Source: Candidatus Melainabacteria bacterium (GTDB lineage: Bacteria > Cyanobacteriota > Vampirovibrionia > Obscuribacterales > Obscuribacteraceae). From it: DNA of 7,252 bases. The translations under genes and the position numbers were made by a program. The stretch covers positions 1 through 7,252 of the forward strand of contig JACQVM010000109.1 in assembly GCA_016209785.1 (NCBI GenBank). The letters run 5' to 3'. The notes under the pieces are model-generated. The model saw only the letters and a list, made by a program, of their open reading frames with translations, was not told the origin of the DNA and ran no database searches. Shown here in pieces: positions 5,945-7,252 of this stretch (positions are counted from its first letter, which is position 1; every line of letters begins with the position of its first letter).

Positions 5945-5962
5945 CCAAATGAGTCATGGTAA
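5918..5962 (+). CDS. Possible 14-codon leader peptide ORF
   Basis: ATG at 5918 reads MLEMSSLLEPNESW and stops at TAA 5960-5962. An AGGAG (5903-5907) lies 10 nt upstream. The end of this ORF overlaps the ATG (5956) of the TPR gene in another frame, the arrangement used for translational coupling. The TPR gene's own closest GGAG (5941-5944) is 11 nt from its ATG, farther than ideal. No amino-acid run suggests classical attenuation. The ORF is too short to prove from sequence. Confidence 0.35.
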   Translation: MLEMSSLLEPNESW

Positions 5963-6855
5963 GGAGGGATTTTGCTGATACAGCTTTAAGCCTGGCGTTC
6001 GTTCTGGCTTGGCTTGGCTTGATACCCGCTGCTGGCAATGAGCCAGGTGTCTCCAGCCGGTTAAAGCAGTATGAGGAGATTGTCTTTGGGCAAGCACGAT
6101 CCAAGAACCCTATTGTGAGCAGAATGAGGGTGTTAGAGGAACAGGTACTGGGCAAAGTACAAAATGGAAGCTTGCACAATCGGCTTGATGCAATCCAAAA
6201 AGTGCTTGAGGCGAGTACATCTCAAGCACTGCCACCGCCGGTGGCACCATCAATCCACACATCAATCTCTAATACGTCTGGCAAATCTAGCCAACTGAAG
6301 GAAGGACATATAGAGACACATGACCAACTTGCCATCGAAGTCAATGACCTAATACGAGATGGTATGGAAGCATACCGTCATGGGAATTTACTTGAGTCTG
6401 AGAAACTATTTCATGAGGTGCTAGGGCTTGATTGCAATAATCCCAATGCATGGTTTAATCTTGGGGTTATTGCAGAAAGGCAAGGCAATCTTTATTCTGC
6501 ACTGAGTTATTATCGAGCAGCCTTAGGTGCAAGTCTAGGAGATCGTGAAGCTCAGGAGGCTGTCGTTGCTGTGGAAAATAAATTACGTGCCATACAAGGA
6601 ACAGGCAGTGATGCACGGCTTTCTCGGCAATGGCCTGCAGCTAGTGATCAGCCAATGTATGGTGAGTACCATGGTCGTGTGCATCAGCCTAATTTTCCAA
6701 CAGTGCCTGTTACACAAAAGCCAGAGCAACGTGGCGGCTTTGGTAAGTTTGCCGGTTCAGCAGCCCGGGCCGCGCTTGGTATAGGGCTTAGTGCTGCTCT
6801 TGGTGGTACGGGCATTCGCTGCCCAATGTGCAGGCTAGTGCGTTTGAGGTTTTAG
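5956..6855 (+). CDS. Exported TPR-repeat protein with N-terminal 'RL..LE..vFG' repeats
   Basis: This 299-residue protein starts with a signal peptide: basic MVRRDF, then a hydrophobic stretch to about residue 24, with likely cleavage near PAAG-NE (25-28). Three short helical repeats follow with a 20-21-residue period: RLKQYEEIVFG at 35-45, RMRVLEEQVLG at 56-66, RLDAIQKVL at 76-84. A Ser/Pro/Thr-rich linker covers about 88-115. Two TPR units (about 130-163 and 164-197, with AWFNLGVIAERQGNLYSALSYYRAAL) would serve protein binding outside the cytoplasm. The end is Gln/Pro-rich, then Gly/Ala-rich (FGKFAGSAARAALGIGLSAALGG), then an abrupt basic CPMCRLVRLRF. An in-frame stop at 5950 prevents a longer start. 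Dropping one G at 6810-6812 would give the more natural ending AFAAQCAG with a stop at 6836-6838, so a recent indel is possible. I do not recognise a specific function. Confidence 0.75.
   Translation: MVRRDFADTALSLAFVLAWLGLIPAAGNEPGVSSRLKQYEEIVFGQARSKNPIVSRMRVLEEQVLGKVQNGSLHNRLDAIQKVLEASTSQALPPPVAPSIHTSISNTSGKSSQLKEGHIETHDQLAIEVNDLIRDGMEAYRHGNLLESEKLFHEVLGLDCNNPNAWFNLGVIAERQGNLYSALSYYRAALGASLGDREAQEAVVAVENKLRAIQGTGSDARLSRQWPAASDQPMYGEYHGRVHQPNFPTVPVTQKPEQRGGFGKFAGSAARAALGIGLSAALGGTGIRCPMCRLVRLRF
6201..6245 (+). repeat. Two adjacent hairpins inside the TPR gene
   Basis: AGTGCTTGAG (6201-6210) is the exact reverse complement of CTCAAGCACT (6221-6230), with a 10-nt loop. GCCACC (6231-6236) follows at once, paired with GGTGGC (6240-6245) across a 3-nt loop. 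They lie in the coding sequence for the linker between the N-terminal repeats and the TPRs, where protein constraint is low. No T-run follows. Confidence 0.6.
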
Positions 6856-6871
6856 TCTTGTGGGTGCTGAG

Positions 6872-7252
6872 ATGTTACGTTTGTGGAAATTGGCCGGTTG
6901 CCTGATGGTAATTTTTTATGGAACCATGTTCATTGGAGCTGATGCAGCTTCTGGTAACGAGAGCTCAACGGCATGGGTGTTCCAGACTGTGCATGATTGC
7001 ACCACATCTGGAGGCAGTGCAGACTTAAGCCGGCTGCGACTCAAGCGCTCTGAGGAATTGTTGGGGCACAAGGAGACCGGCATTCATATGCCTGGTGTCA
7101 TTCCTTTGCATGCGTGCTGTCCAACTGGTGTAGAAATGTCTGTGGGCGATAGTCAAACCCCGGCATTAATGCCGGGGTGTATTGAGGAATTTGGCGGGGG
7201 CTTGCACGCCCGCCAAACAGATCTGAAAGACCCCACCCTTAAGGGTGGGGTC
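6872..7252 (+). CDS. Putative exported protein, 3' end beyond window
   Basis: An open frame begins with ATG 17 nt after the TPR gene's stop and has no stop in the 127 codons to the window edge. The N-terminus MLRLWKLAGCLMVIFYGTMF is a good signal peptide (basic start, hydrophobic core), with likely cleavage around GADA-AS. The mature part contains several cysteines (HDCTTS, HACC, PGCIE), which could form disulfides outside the cytoplasm. The SD is weak. From about codon 96 on, the frame is made of inverted repeats and yields low-quality sequence (KDPTLKGGV at the end), so the original C-terminus may have been replaced. It is probably co-transcribed with the TPR gene. I do not recognise the family, and a frameshift or non-coding status for the last third is possible. 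Confidence 0.45.
   Translation, partial: MLRLWKLAGCLMVIFYGTMFIGADAASGNESSTAWVFQTVHDCTTSGGSADLSRLRLKRSEELLGHKETGIHMPGVIPLHACCPTGVEMSVGDSQTPALMPGCIEEFGGGLHARQTDLKDPTLKGGV
7157..7178. repeat. Perfect 22-nt palindrome
   Basis: The half ACCCCGGCATT (7157-7167) is exactly mirrored by AATGCCGGGGT (7168-7178). In RNA it would be a strong GC-rich stem with a small AT loop. It is followed by GTATTGAGG, not a T-run, so it is not a typical terminator. First of three strong inverted repeats at the right edge. Confidence 0.8.
7190..7217. repeat. Inverted repeat, 9-bp arms, 10-nt loop
   Basis: TTTGGCGGG (7190-7198) pairs exactly with CCCGCCAAA (7209-7217) around the loop GGCTTGCACG. Second of the three repeats; only 11 nt separate it from the next palindrome. 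Confidence 0.8.
7229..7252. repeat. Perfect 24-nt palindrome at the window edge
   Basis: Positions 7229-7240 (GACCCCACCCTT) are mirrored exactly by 7241-7252, and the repeat may extend past the window. It shares the CCCTTAAGGG core with the palindrome at 5860-5879. If T residues follow outside the window it could be a bidirectional terminator. GC-rich stems of this shape also occur at the ends of IS200/IS605-like elements, which is an inference from general resemblance only. Confidence 0.75.

Overview
The window is bacterial: genes are tightly packed, starts carry Shine-Dalgarno (SD) sites, promoters are sigma70-like and the tRNA-Asn gene encodes its CCA end. No gene names the species. The mixture of a YbjN-like protein, a CysQ/IMPase-type phosphatase, a long RNase D and an exported TPR protein with 'RL..LE..vFG' repeats would fit the Cyanobacteria / Vampirovibrionia (Melainabacteria) side of the tree. 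That is an inference from general familiarity, not a demonstrated placement.

Left part (1-980): the window opens inside the 3' end of a group II intron, with a textbook 34-nt domain V followed by domain VI. About 35-40 nt later comes a HigA-type antitoxin gene with a strong SD. The toxin gene (higB), which normally lies just upstream of higA, is not in view and its place is taken by the intron. Positions 577-980 hold no convincing gene but do hold a perfect 10-bp inverted repeat and several short palindromes.

Middle part (981-3120), mostly minus strand: a metallo-beta-lactamase-fold hydrolase with all its metal ligands lies upstream of a small protein of the archaeal-type CTP-dependent riboflavin kinase family (DUF120), which is unusual for a bacterium. 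Beyond them is a plus-strand remnant of a SAM-dependent methyltransferase, a short tandem repeat, and a minus-strand tRNA-Asn(GTT) with a perfect -10 box.

Right part (3121-7252), all plus strand: a promoter at about 3259-3287 precedes a probable operon of a YbjN-like protein, an inositol-monophosphatase/CysQ-family phosphatase and RNase D, with gaps of 23 and 4 nt. A palindrome covers the RNase D stop codon. An 84-nt gap then carries a tandem GGAG-ATG repeat and a possible 14-codon leader ORF whose end overlaps the start of an exported TPR protein. A second putative exported protein follows and runs open off the window edge. Its last third is made of three strong inverted repeats, the last of which shares its CCCTTAAGGG core with the palindrome at the RNase D stop.

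Most likely roles are a selfish or defence locus on the left (intron plus antitoxin), small-molecule metabolism in the middle, and housekeeping nucleotide/RNA turnover followed by cell-envelope proteins on the right. I see no CRISPR array and no intact transposase. The points most worth a second look are the intron-higA junction, the bacterial DUF120 protein, the leader ORF, and the palindrome array at the right edge.
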